DNA from: Thermoflexus hugenholtzii
Lineage (GTDB): Bacteria; Chloroflexota; Anaerolineae; Thermoflexales; Thermoflexaceae
DNA: 64,000 nucleotides
Assembly (NCBI RefSeq): GCF_018771565.1
Contig: NZ_CP076326.1
Coordinates: 3,231,785 to 3,295,784, forward strand
Reading direction: 5' to 3'
Of the stretch, positions 37,878-46,418 are shown one piece after another (the first letter of the stretch is position 1; every line of letters begins with the position of its first letter). Made by a program: the position numbers and the translations under genes. Under the pieces are notes generated by a model that made no database searches, had not been told where the DNA came from, and was given only the letters and a program-made list of their open reading frames with translations.

Positions 37878-38423
37878 GTGACGGACGAACAGGCTCTGCT
37901 GGCCCGCGCGCGGTCCCTGGATCCGGAGGCCCTGGCCGAGCTGCACGAGCGGTATTACCGAATGCTGTATTTCTACGTGCTCGGCCGGGTCGGGGAACGG
38001 ATGGCGGCGGAGGACCTCACCGCCGAGGTCTTCACGCGCCTCCTGGAGGCTTTCCATCGGGGGCGGGGGCCGGAGCGGCACCTGACGGCCTGGCTGTTTC
38101 GGACCGCGGATCACCTGGTGGCCGATCACCACCGCGCCCGCTACCGGCGCCCGGAGGTCGCGCTGGAGGAGGCGTGGGCAGCCGCGAGGGAGGAGGAGCG
38201 GAGCGATGTGGTGGTCCAGGAGCGGGTGCGAGAGGCTCTGGAGCACCTCACGCCCGATCAGCGGGCGGTGATCCTGATGCGGTTCTGGATGGATCTCCCC
38301 CTGGCGCAGATCGCCCGGGAGCTGGGGAAAAGCGTGGGGGCGGTGAAGTTGTTGCAGCATCGGGCCCTGGCCGCCCTCGCCAAACGATTACAGGACCTCA
38401 GGAGCGACCATGGCGCAGCGTGA
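37878..38423 (+). CDS. ECF-type RNA polymerase sigma factor
   Basis: This 181-residue protein has sigma region 2 (LHERYYRMLYFYVLGRVG, AEDLTAEVFTRLLEAF) and region 4 (LTPDQRAVILMRFWMDLPLA, IARELGKSVGAVKLLQHRAL). It lacks region 1.1 and region 3, as ECF factors do. The neighbouring gene, overlapping by 14 bases, encodes a single-TM protein that may be its regulator. Start is uncertain: GTG at 37878 gives the standard length, and a GTG at 37848 is an alternative. Confidence 0.88.
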   Translation: MTDEQALLARARSLDPEALAELHERYYRMLYFYVLGRVGERMAAEDLTAEVFTRLLEAFHRGRGPERHLTAWLFRTADHLVADHHRARYRRPEVALEEAWAAAREEERSDVVVQERVREALEHLTPDQRAVILMRFWMDLPLAQIARELGKSVGAVKLLQHRALAALAKRLQDLRSDHGAA

Positions 38424-39516
38424 GGAGGAGCTGGAAGAAGCCCTGCGGTTGCTCCGGGAAGGAGCTCCGCTCGAAGCGGTGGCGGCCCGCTATCCGGAGC
38501 TGGCTCCGGCCCTGCGCGCCGCCCATCTCCTGGAGCGGGCGCGCCCCCCGGGGCCGTCCCTGCGCGCGGAACTGGCCTCCCGGGCCGCCTTCCTCCGGCG
38601 CGCGGAGGAGCTTCGGGCCGCTCGCCGTCCCTGGGCCGGGATCCTGTTCGGATGGCTCCGGTATGCTCGGGCCGGCGCCGTCCTCGCGGGCATCCTGCTG
38701 ATCGCCGGGATGCTGCATCTCCTGGCCCAGCAGAGCCTTCCGGGGGATCCCCTCTACGGGTTGAAGCGGGCGGAGGAGCAGGTCTGGCTGGCGCTGACGC
38801 TGGACCCGGTGGAGCGGCGTCTGGTGGAGGAGACCCTGGCCGCCCGCCGCTGGGAGGAATACCGAGCCCTCGCGCAGCGCCGGGGCTCGGGGACGGTGAC
38901 CTGGGAGGGCCGGATTGAGGGGATCGAGGGGACCACCTGGCGCATCGGGGGGATCCCGGTGGAGGTCTTCCCCGAGACGGAGATCGTGGGGCCGGTGGCC
39001 CTGGACCAGCGGGCGATGGTGACCGCCTTTCTGGGGCCGGAAGGACGGTGGATCGCCCTGCGGATCCAGGCGATCCCGGAGACCCCAACGTGGACTCCGG
39101 AGCCCACCCGGACGCCGGAGGAGATCCAGGAGACCTCCACGCCCACATCAACCCCGACGCGGACCCGTCCGCCGACGCGGACCCCCGGGCCGACGGCGAC
39201 GCCGATCCCTGCGCCCGCTCCCACGGCCACCCCGTCGCCGACCGCGCCGGAGACGTCCACCCCCACGCCTCGGCCGACCGAGACGCCGCGGCCCACGCCG
39301 ACGCCGGAGGATCACGACAAGGGAGATACCGTGGAATGGAAGGGGATCCTCCAGGCGATCGCCGGATCCACCTGGGTGATCGACGGCCGCGCGGTGCAGG
39401 TCACGAGCGATACCCGGATCCGCGGCAGTCCCCGGGTTGGCGATCGCGTGGAGGTCAAGGCGCGGCGCCAGCCGGATGGAACGCTCGTCGCTCTGGAGAT
39501 CGAGCGAAAGGATTAG
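38410..39516 (+). CDS. Single-TM DUF5667/DUF5666 protein, likely anti-sigma or sensor
   Basis: The protein has 368 residues. The cytoplasmic N-terminus (~90 residues) is helical, with a segment like those of anti-sigma partners (EALRLLREGAPLEAVAARYP). One TM helix spans ~90-110, followed by SLPGDPLYGLKRAEEQVWLA, the DUF5667 hallmark. A DUF5666-like unit, a long Pro/Thr-rich linker (~95 residues) and a second DUF5666 unit follow outside. It overlaps the sigma factor by 14 bases, suggesting coupled translation. Anti-sigma function is inferred from context and topology. Confidence 0.75.
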   Translation: MAQREEELEEALRLLREGAPLEAVAARYPELAPALRAAHLLERARPPGPSLRAELASRAAFLRRAEELRAARRPWAGILFGWLRYARAGAVLAGILLIAGMLHLLAQQSLPGDPLYGLKRAEEQVWLALTLDPVERRLVEETLAARRWEEYRALAQRRGSGTVTWEGRIEGIEGTTWRIGGIPVEVFPETEIVGPVALDQRAMVTAFLGPEGRWIALRIQAIPETPTWTPEPTRTPEEIQETSTPTSTPTRTRPPTRTPGPTATPIPAPAPTATPSPTAPETSTPTPRPTETPRPTPTPEDHDKGDTVEWKGILQAIAGSTWVIDGRAVQVTSDTRIRGSPRVGDRVEVKARRQPDGTLVALEIERKD

Positions 39517-39559
39517 CCCGATCGGAGCCGGAAGCCCAAAGGGAGCTTTTCGTCTTAGC

Positions 39560-39925
39560 GTGGACTACCGGCCGTTCTGGGTGGGGTGGGGGCAGCTGGG
39601 CCTGTATTTGCTGGCGCTGGTGACGCTCTCTTTCTATGTCCGGCGGCGCATCGGTCATGCGACGTGGCGGCGGATCCATTACCTGAGCTTTGTGGTCTTC
39701 CTGATGGTCACAGTCCACGGGCTGATGAGCGGCACGGATACGGCCAGGGCCGGCGTTCGGGTCATGTATCAAACGGCGGGGTGGAGTGTGCTGGGGCTTG
39801 GGATTTATCGAGCCCTCGCGGTTTGGGTGTTCCCAGCCTTCCGGAAATGGACTTCCGCGCTCTTCGGGAAGGGTTCGGCGTTTTCGAATGAACGCTCCCG
39901 CCCGCTGCAGGGGCGATCGCCCTGA
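39560..39925 (+). CDS. Ferric reductase-like membrane protein
   Basis: This 121-residue protein has three hydrophobic helices. It contains WRRIHYLSFVVFLMVTVHGL, where the two His could hold heme as in ferric-reductase/MsrQ-like domains, then SGTDT and a third helix. I chose the GTG at 39560 because GGGAGC sits upstream and the hydrophobic domain begins just after. It is shorter than full ferric reductases and has no flavin domain. Confidence 0.65.
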   Translation: MDYRPFWVGWGQLGLYLLALVTLSFYVRRRIGHATWRRIHYLSFVVFLMVTVHGLMSGTDTARAGVRVMYQTAGWSVLGLGIYRALAVWVFPAFRKWTSALFGKGSAFSNERSRPLQGRSP

Positions 39926-39972
39926 AGCGGCTCTCGCCGGCGCATGGATGTCCGGAAGCCATGAAGGCTCCC

Positions 39973-40419
39973 CTATCCGGGCTCGCGTCCGCCCCGAGGA
40001 AGGACGACTCGCACCTCCCGGAACAGGATCGCCCCTTCCTCGATGCGATCCCGAAGGGAGCGGATCCAGCGCAACAACCGGCGATCCGTCCGGGACGCGG
40101 CGCTCATCTCCTCCTGTAGCTCTTCCTCCAGCTCGCGCTCCGCCTCCTGGAGGCGCCTTCGGAGCTTCTCCTGACGATCCGCCCATTCCTGCTGCAATCG
40201 CTCCCGCGCTTCCGGCCGCAAAAACCGGACCCGCACGGGCTCCGGGGAGCCCCGGCTCCGCTCCAGGACATCAAAGTCTTCCCAGCGGATCAAAACCGGG
40301 AGGCTTTCGTTGGCCAGCAGCGCTTCCAGCTCCCGGGCCATCCGCCACGAGCTCCCATAGCACCACCCGCTCCATTCGTCCCCTTCTTCCGGATGAAGGG
40401 CGAAGAGGTTGGTTCCCAT
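39973..40419 (-). CDS. Conserved coiled-coil protein of unknown function
   Basis: This 148-residue protein has no family I recognise. The N-terminus reads MGTNLFALHPEEGDEWSGWC and LPVLIRWEDFDVLER, and the centre is a long charged coiled coil (LQQEWADRQEKLRRRLQEAE). The ATG at 40419 has GGAGAAGCC upstream. It follows the beta-propeller lipoprotein gene on the same strand. Confidence 0.55.
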   Translation of the reverse strand: MGTNLFALHPEEGDEWSGWCYGSSWRMARELEALLANESLPVLIRWEDFDVLERSRGSPEPVRVRFLRPEARERLQQEWADRQEKLRRRLQEAERELEEELQEEMSAASRTDRRLLRWIRSLRDRIEEGAILFREVRVVLPRGGREPG

Positions 40420-40462
40420 AGGCTTCTCCTCCGGCGAGCGTTGCGAGATCGGGCAAGGGCGC

Positions 40463-43102
40463 TCACGGGCGCCAGTCGACCGGTCGGGCTCCGGGGGGCC
40501 AGGGCGCCTCCCAGAGCCGCCACGTCCCGGGCTCCACCAGGCGGACGCTCCACAGGCCATCCCAGCGTGGACGGAGAGCGAGCAGAAGAGGCTCTCGGGG
40601 GCTCCAGGCGATCTCCTTCACGTCCGCAAAAAGATGCCGCCCCTCCTTCCCGTCCGCTCGGAGCACCCAAACATCCCCATACCTTGGATCCGGAGAGGGA
40701 GCCAAGAAGGCGAGCCATTGTCCATCCGCGCTCCACGTGATCCCGGAGGGGATCGGAGGATAAGGCTCCGGCCGCGTCCAGAGCGGCAGCACCTGGGCCC
40801 GGCGTGTCCTCAGGTCCGTGATCACGATGGCGGATTGACTCTCGCGCTCTCGCCGCGCATACACCGACCATGCCAGGCGGCGGCCATCCGGCGCCCAGGC
40901 CGGATGGGAGACGGAAACCCGCTGCCATCCATCCCAACGGGATGGAAACCAGTCCAGGAGAATCGGGCCTTTCTCCCAGACATATAGCGCGGGAACCTCA
41001 CCTCGCACATAGGCGATCGCTTGTCCGTCCGGGCCGGGGGCAGCCGGACCGATCCCGCCCGCATCAGGATCCAGGATCCGGTAATCGGTGCCATCCCGAC
41101 GGATGGCCGCGAGGGCGACACGGGGAGGTAAGGCGCTTGGGGACATCACCTCCAGGATCAGCCACTCCGGGCGGGCCGGCCATTCATATGCAGCCAGCAC
41201 GAGCTCCGGAACCTCCCAGGTGAGGTTCCGGACGACGTTCCCCTGGAGATCCCACTGATAGAGATCCGTATCCCGGATGCTCTCCATGAAACGACCGTCG
41301 GGGGAAAGCCGGATAGGCCGGAAGGGATCGATGGGGGGATCCGGCGGCCGGGCGAGGGGGCGCGCCCGGCCATCCAGATCGATCCGCCACAGCGCTCCCC
41401 CGCTCCAGTAAATCAGGCCCGCCGGGAGGCGCGCGGCGGTGAACGTCAGGCCCTCCCGCATCAGGAGAAAGGCGCTCCCCAGGTCCACGGCGCCGCGATC
41501 GGTATACCCCAGGCCGATCCCATGGAGGCCCGCGGCGATCCACGTTTCCTCCGCCGGTTCCCCGTCCCGCCGAACGTGAAGCGCCGGAAGCCCGCTGGCC
41601 GACGTCGGAAGGGTCGTGCGCGGAGCCTCGCGGCGCGGGGCCCACTCCTCCAGAGTGCCGGTGATCGGGAAGCGATAGAGGATGCAGTCGATCCCCGGCG
41701 CCTCGCCGGGGGGCTGGCTCGCATAAAGAGGCGGGATGAACCGAACGCGACGGCGCGCGTGTTCGTCCGGCGGAAGCTCCCGGGGGATCCAGCCCGGGGG
41801 ATAGCGCACGGAGAGCGAGGCCTCCGGGATGTGGAGGACCGGCCAGGCCATGGGGTTCTCCCCCAGGAGGCCGGCGAACCCTGCGAAACTGCCTCCCGGC
41901 ACGGTGAGCCAGATCAGCCGGCCCAGACGTTGCCACGGCTCCTCGCCCCCGCCCTCCCATCCGATGAGGACGCGATCGCTCCGGCCGGAGGCCTCCGATC
42001 GCCATGCCAGCGGAAGCCAGACCGCGGTCTCAGCGAGCCACAACCGGGTGGAGAAGAATATCCTATCCTCCCACCCCAGAAGCGGATCCCACCAGGGAAG
42101 CGAAGGCCCCTCTGCGCTGAAGACCGGCCGCGATCGATCCATCAGGTCGATGCGCAGCCATCCGCCGGGCCCCTTCCCGTGATCCCCGGGCCGCATCAGG
42201 AGCAGGCGCCGGCCGTCCGGAGCCCAGATCGCCTCGCGCGGCCGCGGCGAGGGCACGAACAGCCAGAAGGCCCCAGCCTCCAGGTCCAGAAGATGGAGCC
42301 CCGACCGATCCTCATCGGCCTCCGCATCCATCAGGATCGCCAGATCCCGTCCGGTAGGCGAGGGAAGGAGGCGGATCCGAACCCTCTCCGGCGAGCGGGA
42401 CTCCACCGGCAGGGACGACGAGCGGATCTGTTCCGTGATCGGATCCAGCTGATGGAGGGTCCACCGGCCGTCGACGTCATGCGCGACAAAGGCGAGGCGC
42501 CCATCCGGCATCATCGTCAGGCTGTGGATCGCCCGGACCCGGCTGGCCGGATCGAAGCAGAGATCGGAGTCCCGCCCTCCGGATTCCGGATCCAGGCGGG
42601 CCAGACAGAAGGGACGTTCCGCCGGGACGAACCACAGCCGGAGGGATCCCATCGCCCGTGCCCACGCCATCCCGCCCGCGCGCGTGAGCCGGAGCTCCGG
42701 GAAGCGGCGGCGCTCTCCTGCCAGGGGGAAGAGCAAATCGAGCAGGAGATGCTCCGGCCGGGCCGGATCCGGCCGGACCAGGGCCAGGAACCGCTGATCG
42801 GGCGACCATAAGCCCGTGATGGCCTCTCGATCGACCCGCCACAGGGTCTCCCCTTCCGGATCCGTCACCCAGAGGCCATCGGTGCGGGGCCAGACAATGG
42901 GCCCAAGAGGAGAGGGCAGCGGTTCTGTGAGGCGGAGGAACGGAGCGGGCAGGGTGGACGGGCTTGACATAGGGAGCGGCGCGGCGGGTGGAGCGGTGGG
43001 GGTAGGGATCGATGACAGGGGAGAGGACCTGCTCCGGCACAGGCTCAGGAGGAGCAGGCCCGCAAGCCCCAGAGGAACCCATGCGAGCCGCGCGGGTTTC
43101 AT
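40463..43102 (-). CDS. Large secreted lipoprotein with beta-propeller (TolB/PD40-like) repeats
   Basis: The protein has 879 residues. A signal peptide ends near LLLLSLCRS, a likely lipobox, followed by a Pro/Ser-rich linker. Many WD40/PD40-like blades follow, with phrases such as GLWSPDQRFLALVRP, AIWAPDGRRLLLMRP, IRLSPDGRFMESI and HPAWAPDGRRLAWSV. A middle domain (PSGLPALHVRRDGEPAEETW) interrupts the blades. It overlaps the sensor kinase stop by four bases (ATGA), so the two are co-translated; perhaps the propeller senses an external cue for the kinase. Exact function unknown. Confidence 0.75.
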   Translation of the reverse strand: MKPARLAWVPLGLAGLLLLSLCRSRSSPLSSIPTPTAPPAAPLPMSSPSTLPAPFLRLTEPLPSPLGPIVWPRTDGLWVTDPEGETLWRVDREAITGLWSPDQRFLALVRPDPARPEHLLLDLLFPLAGERRRFPELRLTRAGGMAWARAMGSLRLWFVPAERPFCLARLDPESGGRDSDLCFDPASRVRAIHSLTMMPDGRLAFVAHDVDGRWTLHQLDPITEQIRSSSLPVESRSPERVRIRLLPSPTGRDLAILMDAEADEDRSGLHLLDLEAGAFWLFVPSPRPREAIWAPDGRRLLLMRPGDHGKGPGGWLRIDLMDRSRPVFSAEGPSLPWWDPLLGWEDRIFFSTRLWLAETAVWLPLAWRSEASGRSDRVLIGWEGGGEEPWQRLGRLIWLTVPGGSFAGFAGLLGENPMAWPVLHIPEASLSVRYPPGWIPRELPPDEHARRRVRFIPPLYASQPPGEAPGIDCILYRFPITGTLEEWAPRREAPRTTLPTSASGLPALHVRRDGEPAEETWIAAGLHGIGLGYTDRGAVDLGSAFLLMREGLTFTAARLPAGLIYWSGGALWRIDLDGRARPLARPPDPPIDPFRPIRLSPDGRFMESIRDTDLYQWDLQGNVVRNLTWEVPELVLAAYEWPARPEWLILEVMSPSALPPRVALAAIRRDGTDYRILDPDAGGIGPAAPGPDGQAIAYVRGEVPALYVWEKGPILLDWFPSRWDGWQRVSVSHPAWAPDGRRLAWSVYARRERESQSAIVITDLRTRRAQVLPLWTRPEPYPPIPSGITWSADGQWLAFLAPSPDPRYGDVWVLRADGKEGRHLFADVKEIAWSPREPLLLALRPRWDGLWSVRLVEPGTWRLWEAPWPPGARPVDWRP

Positions 43103-45900
43103 CCGTAGGACCCTTCTCCGCTCCGGAGAGGAGGGAGTCCCGGCTGCTGTGCGGAATCCGCCGCGGGCAGGGTGAACCAGAAGGTGCTGCCACGCCCGGG
43201 TGTGCTCTCCACGCCCACCTCCCCGCCCAGTTTCTCGACGATCATCCGCACGATGGAGAGCCCCAGGCCATGGCTTCCGGGCCGTCGATCCCGAACCCCG
43301 AAGGGAGCGAAGAGCCGGGCCTGCTCCTCCGGCGGGATCCCCGGCCCGTTATCTTTCACCCAGAACCGGAGCGCGCCGTTCGGAAGGCGATCGGCCCCCA
43401 GAACCACCCGGGGAGACCGCCCGCCGTATCGCAGGGCATTGCTCAGGTAATTCGCCCACACTTCTTCAAGCCATGGACCATACCCGAGGACGGTTGGCCA
43501 GGATTCCGGCAGATCGATGTGGGCGCCGGTCTCGGTGATCAGGGGGGCCAGCCGCTCCAGGACCGCCTCCACAATCGTCCCCATGGCCACCGGCTCGCGA
43601 GGGACCTCCGTGTAACGGACGCGGGCCAGCAGCAGGAGCTCTTCGATCATCCGATGCATTTTCTTACCCACCCGGCGGATCCAGCGCAGATGCTCCCGGA
43701 GCTCTTCCACGGATAGCGTCTCCAGATCCTTCTCCAGGAACTCTGTTGCTCCCAGGATCACGCCCAGGGGCTGTTTAAGGTCATGAGCCACCGTATGGGC
43801 GAAGGCCTCCAGGTCCTGGTTCAGCCGGCTCAGCTCCTCCCGGTGCCGTCGTTCCTCCTCCAGCCATCGCGCCCGCTCCAGCGCGACGGCCACCGAGTTC
43901 ACAAAGGGCATGACCAATCGGAGATGGTCCTCATGGAAAAAGCCGGGCTGGTAGCTGTCCAGCGCCAGCATCCCGATCACTCGGTCCTGAGCGATGAGAG
44001 GGATCCCCATCCACGATCGGATGGGAGCGTGCGGAGGCTCCCGGAAGATCGGATACTCCGCTGGCGCGTCCGGAAGGATCAGGGGCTTTCGCTCAAGGAC
44101 GACCCGCGTGTTCGGGTTGTCCCCGGGGATCGGGAATCGGAAGCCCAGGACGGACTCCGGGAGGCCGCTCTGCCCGACGATCTCGAGATATCCCTCTCGA
44201 AGCCACTGGACCGAAGCGCTGTCATAGGGGATGAGGGTGCGGAGTTGTTCCAGGATGCGCCGGAGCATCACGGTCAGGGTGGGGGCCTCCACCACCGCGG
44301 CGATCGCCCGTCGGAGGGTGTCTGCTTCCCGCCAGCGGGCCTGGGCCTCCTCCAGGGAGCGCGCTTTGGCGATCGCCAGGGCAACGATGCGCGCCATGAT
44401 CTCCCCCCGGGCGATCTCCTCGCTGGTGAACCGATGAGGGGTGTTGTAGGCGATCAGGAGGGCCCCCAGCCACTTCCCTCCGGCGATGAGGGGGAGGGCC
44501 AGCAGGGATCGGGTGGGGAACTGCGCCGCGATGCGGGGGCTGAGGTAAGGAGTGTTGGACACATCCTCGATGGGAAGGGGCCGGCCGGCCCGTAAGGCGG
44601 ATTCCGTAGCGGTGACTTCCCCGGGCTGGGCCCGCAAGGTGGGGTAGATCTCCCGCAAGGGGCCATAGGCCGCCATGGGAATCGGTTGGCCGGACCGCTC
44701 GTCCCACTGCGTGATGAAGCAACCGTCGGCCCCGATGATGGCTCCCAGGCGATCGGCCAGCACCTGAAGCATGGACGGAAGATCTGGCGACTCCAGAGCA
44801 GTCCCGAGGATCTCATAAAGGGAGCGCAGGAACCGCTCCCGATCCTCCAGGATGAGCTCCATCTCCCGACGGCGGGTGAGGTCCCGGAGGGTGAGGGCCC
44901 AGCCGATCATCCGGCCCCGTCGATCCCGCACCGGTGAAATCTGCAGCTCATAGAAACGCCGTGCTTCCCCTTCCCCCAGGACCATCTCCTCCCGCGTCTC
45001 GGTCGCTTCTCGGAGACGGGTTGCCAGGTCCGGCCAGAGGGCGAGGATCTCCCGGGCAGGGCGTCCCAGCGCTCGATCCCGATCCAGCCCCAGCATGCGG
45101 GCGGCGCTCGGGTTGAGGTCGACGAGGCGGTGGGAGGCGTCCAGGACGATCAACCCATCCGCCATGTTCTCGATGATGGTTTCATATGCGATCGGTGTGA
45201 TGTCTAAGAGCCTGAACCGGTAAGCCCCCCAGGCCAGGGCGAGCCCGCCCACGACGAAGCCGTAAGGGGTGAAATCGAACGTCACGGTGGGGAAGGGGTT
45301 CAGGAGAGCGGTCAACCCGTTGGCGGCCCAGGGCGCCAGGAGGCCGAGCATCATCATCCCGGCCTGACCCCGATAGAGGGAGGGGCGACGGAGCAAGAAG
45401 CGCAGGAACAGGATGGTGGCCAGGAGCATGAGGCTGTAGGCGTATGCGACATGGATGTAAAACCAGGTCCCGTGGATAACGGCCATGCGGGGGAAGGGGC
45501 CTTGCACGTCTAAGGCGATGGACGACCAGATCCACCCGTGTCGCTCGTTCGTCCAGGCCAGCCCCAGCGTCAGCAGGGGCTCCAGGACCAGCCATCCCAG
45601 GCGCCGGGGAGAGGTCCAGCGCTCGTGGCCTGTGTAGTGAAGGGCAACGATCAACCATACGGTGGGAATGAAAGCGATCCCGAGGTATTGGACTTTGGCC
45701 CAGAAAACTTTCTCCGTCAGGCTGGCCCGGGAAAGCTCGAAGGCGTAGCTGGAGGTCCACAGGGCGATCAGCAGATTCATGACGCAGAGAGCTGCCGCGC
45801 CGGGAGCTGACCGGGTTTTCCAGGTATATCCAGCCAGCCCCAGGGCGATGAGGGCCGCTCCGAACAGGGAGAATATGAATAACGCACCTGGCCCAGGCAT
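43099..45900 (-). CDS. Hybrid-input sensor histidine kinase (7TM-PAS-GAF-GAF-HisKA-HATPase)
   Basis: The protein has 933 residues. Residues ~1-225 form a seven-helix N-terminal membrane sensor of the 7TM/HisK_N type. A PAS domain (ENMADGLIVLDASHRLVDLN) follows, then two GAF domains (FITQWDERSGQPIPMA and SVQWLREGYLEIVG). The dimerisation helix carries the phospho-acceptor His in FAHTVAHDLKQPLGVIL. The ATPase domain has an N-box ANYLSNALRYG and G boxes VKDNGPGIPPEEQ and HGLGLSIVRMIVEKLGG. No response regulator gene lies next to it in the window. Confidence 0.9.
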   Translation of the reverse strand: MPGPGALFIFSLFGAALIALGLAGYTWKTRSAPGAAALCVMNLLIALWTSSYAFELSRASLTEKVFWAKVQYLGIAFIPTVWLIVALHYTGHERWTSPRRLGWLVLEPLLTLGLAWTNERHGWIWSSIALDVQGPFPRMAVIHGTWFYIHVAYAYSLMLLATILFLRFLLRRPSLYRGQAGMMMLGLLAPWAANGLTALLNPFPTVTFDFTPYGFVVGGLALAWGAYRFRLLDITPIAYETIIENMADGLIVLDASHRLVDLNPSAARMLGLDRDRALGRPAREILALWPDLATRLREATETREEMVLGEGEARRFYELQISPVRDRRGRMIGWALTLRDLTRRREMELILEDRERFLRSLYEILGTALESPDLPSMLQVLADRLGAIIGADGCFITQWDERSGQPIPMAAYGPLREIYPTLRAQPGEVTATESALRAGRPLPIEDVSNTPYLSPRIAAQFPTRSLLALPLIAGGKWLGALLIAYNTPHRFTSEEIARGEIMARIVALAIAKARSLEEAQARWREADTLRRAIAAVVEAPTLTVMLRRILEQLRTLIPYDSASVQWLREGYLEIVGQSGLPESVLGFRFPIPGDNPNTRVVLERKPLILPDAPAEYPIFREPPHAPIRSWMGIPLIAQDRVIGMLALDSYQPGFFHEDHLRLVMPFVNSVAVALERARWLEEERRHREELSRLNQDLEAFAHTVAHDLKQPLGVILGATEFLEKDLETLSVEELREHLRWIRRVGKKMHRMIEELLLLARVRYTEVPREPVAMGTIVEAVLERLAPLITETGAHIDLPESWPTVLGYGPWLEEVWANYLSNALRYGGRSPRVVLGADRLPNGALRFWVKDNGPGIPPEEQARLFAPFGVRDRRPGSHGLGLSIVRMIVEKLGGEVGVESTPGRGSTFWFTLPAADSAQQPGLPPLRSGEGSYG

Positions 45901-46194
45901 GAGCGAGATCCCTTTCGCTTCCAGAGGGGTAGCCGCCCACCCGGCTGCTCGCAGCTCGTTTAGGCGCCTTCGCGCCGTGCCTCTATCGGCCTGGACGCAG
46001 TTGCCCGACCGGTCGGTGAAGATCGATGGCTGATCACTTCATCGGCAAGAAACGGAACAGCGTCTTTCAGGGTATACGGGATCGCAAGGGAATTCCAATC
46101 ATGTCGTTCCGGTTCTATTGTAACCCTGCTTCCATGGGGTGGAATTTTGAGCCTCCGGCTGTGAACCCCTTTCCGAACCCGGATCCGCCCGGAT
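45901..46194. other. Intergenic region, no gene seen
   Basis: This 294-base gap lies between the sensor kinase and the tRNA-Lys terminator. I see no credible coding frame with a ribosome site. It is less GC-rich near 46080-46200. A possible -10 box for the kinase is listed separately. Confidence 0.5.
46117..46122 (-). promoter_or_regulatory. Possible -10 box of the sensor kinase
   Basis: The minus strand reads TACAAT, with ATTCCA 17 bases upstream as a poor -35. It is about 215 bases from the kinase start, so the call is tentative. Confidence 0.3.
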
Positions 46195-46231
46195 AAAAAA
46201 CCGCGCCCCGGGGTTGCCCCCCGGGGCGCGG
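46195..46231 (-). terminator. Strong intrinsic terminator of tRNA-Lys
   Basis: A 13-bp GC stem (46201-46213/46219-46231, CCGCGCCCCGGGG) has a 5-base loop and is followed on the minus strand by six T (46195-46200). It lies directly after the tRNA 3' end. Confidence 0.92.
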
Positions 46232-46236
46232 TGAGG

Positions 46237-46309
46237 TGGGCCGTGCAGGACTCGAACCTGCAACCTTGGGATTAAGAGTCCCCTGCTCTACCAGTTGAGC
46301 TAACGGCCC
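46237..46309 (-). tRNA. tRNA-Lys (anticodon CTT)
   Basis: The 73-base cloverleaf has acceptor stem GGGCCGT pairing with ACGGCCC, T-loop GGTTCGAGTCC, and anticodon loop CTCTTAA, giving CTT (Lys, AAG codons). The discriminator base is A and no CCA is encoded. It is flanked by its own promoter and terminator. Confidence 0.96.
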
Positions 46310-46323
46310 ACGTCCACTTCTAA

Positions 46324-46352
46324 AGTATAGCCAGGGCTCCATGGGCTGTCAA
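46324..46352 (-). promoter_or_regulatory. Promoter of tRNA-Lys
   Basis: On the minus strand a perfect TTGACA (46347-46352) and TATACT (46324-46329) are spaced by 17 bases, about 15 bases upstream of the tRNA 5' end. This is one of the best promoters in the window. Confidence 0.88.
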
Positions 46353-46412
46353 GGCGGAGCGCTCCGAGCGGCCTCCGGGCGGAGGCAGAACCTTGAACGG
46401 GGGCGGCTATCC

Positions 46413-46418
46413 CCTAAA
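46413..46418 (+). repeat. Left copy of flanking direct repeat CCTAAA
   Basis: Identical to 47723-47728 and directly abutting the element end, consistent with a 6-bp target duplication. Confidence 0.6.

Noticed and set aside
35706-38360. 884-residue minus-strand open frame with repeated HxH-rich peptide
   Set aside because: It is the antisense of the DUF5666 repeat gene; its repeats mirror those of the real gene.
39437-39559. Longer N-terminus for the ferric-reductase-like protein
   Set aside because: It would overlap the upstream gene in another frame and encode an Arg/Ser-rich peptide with no ribosome site.
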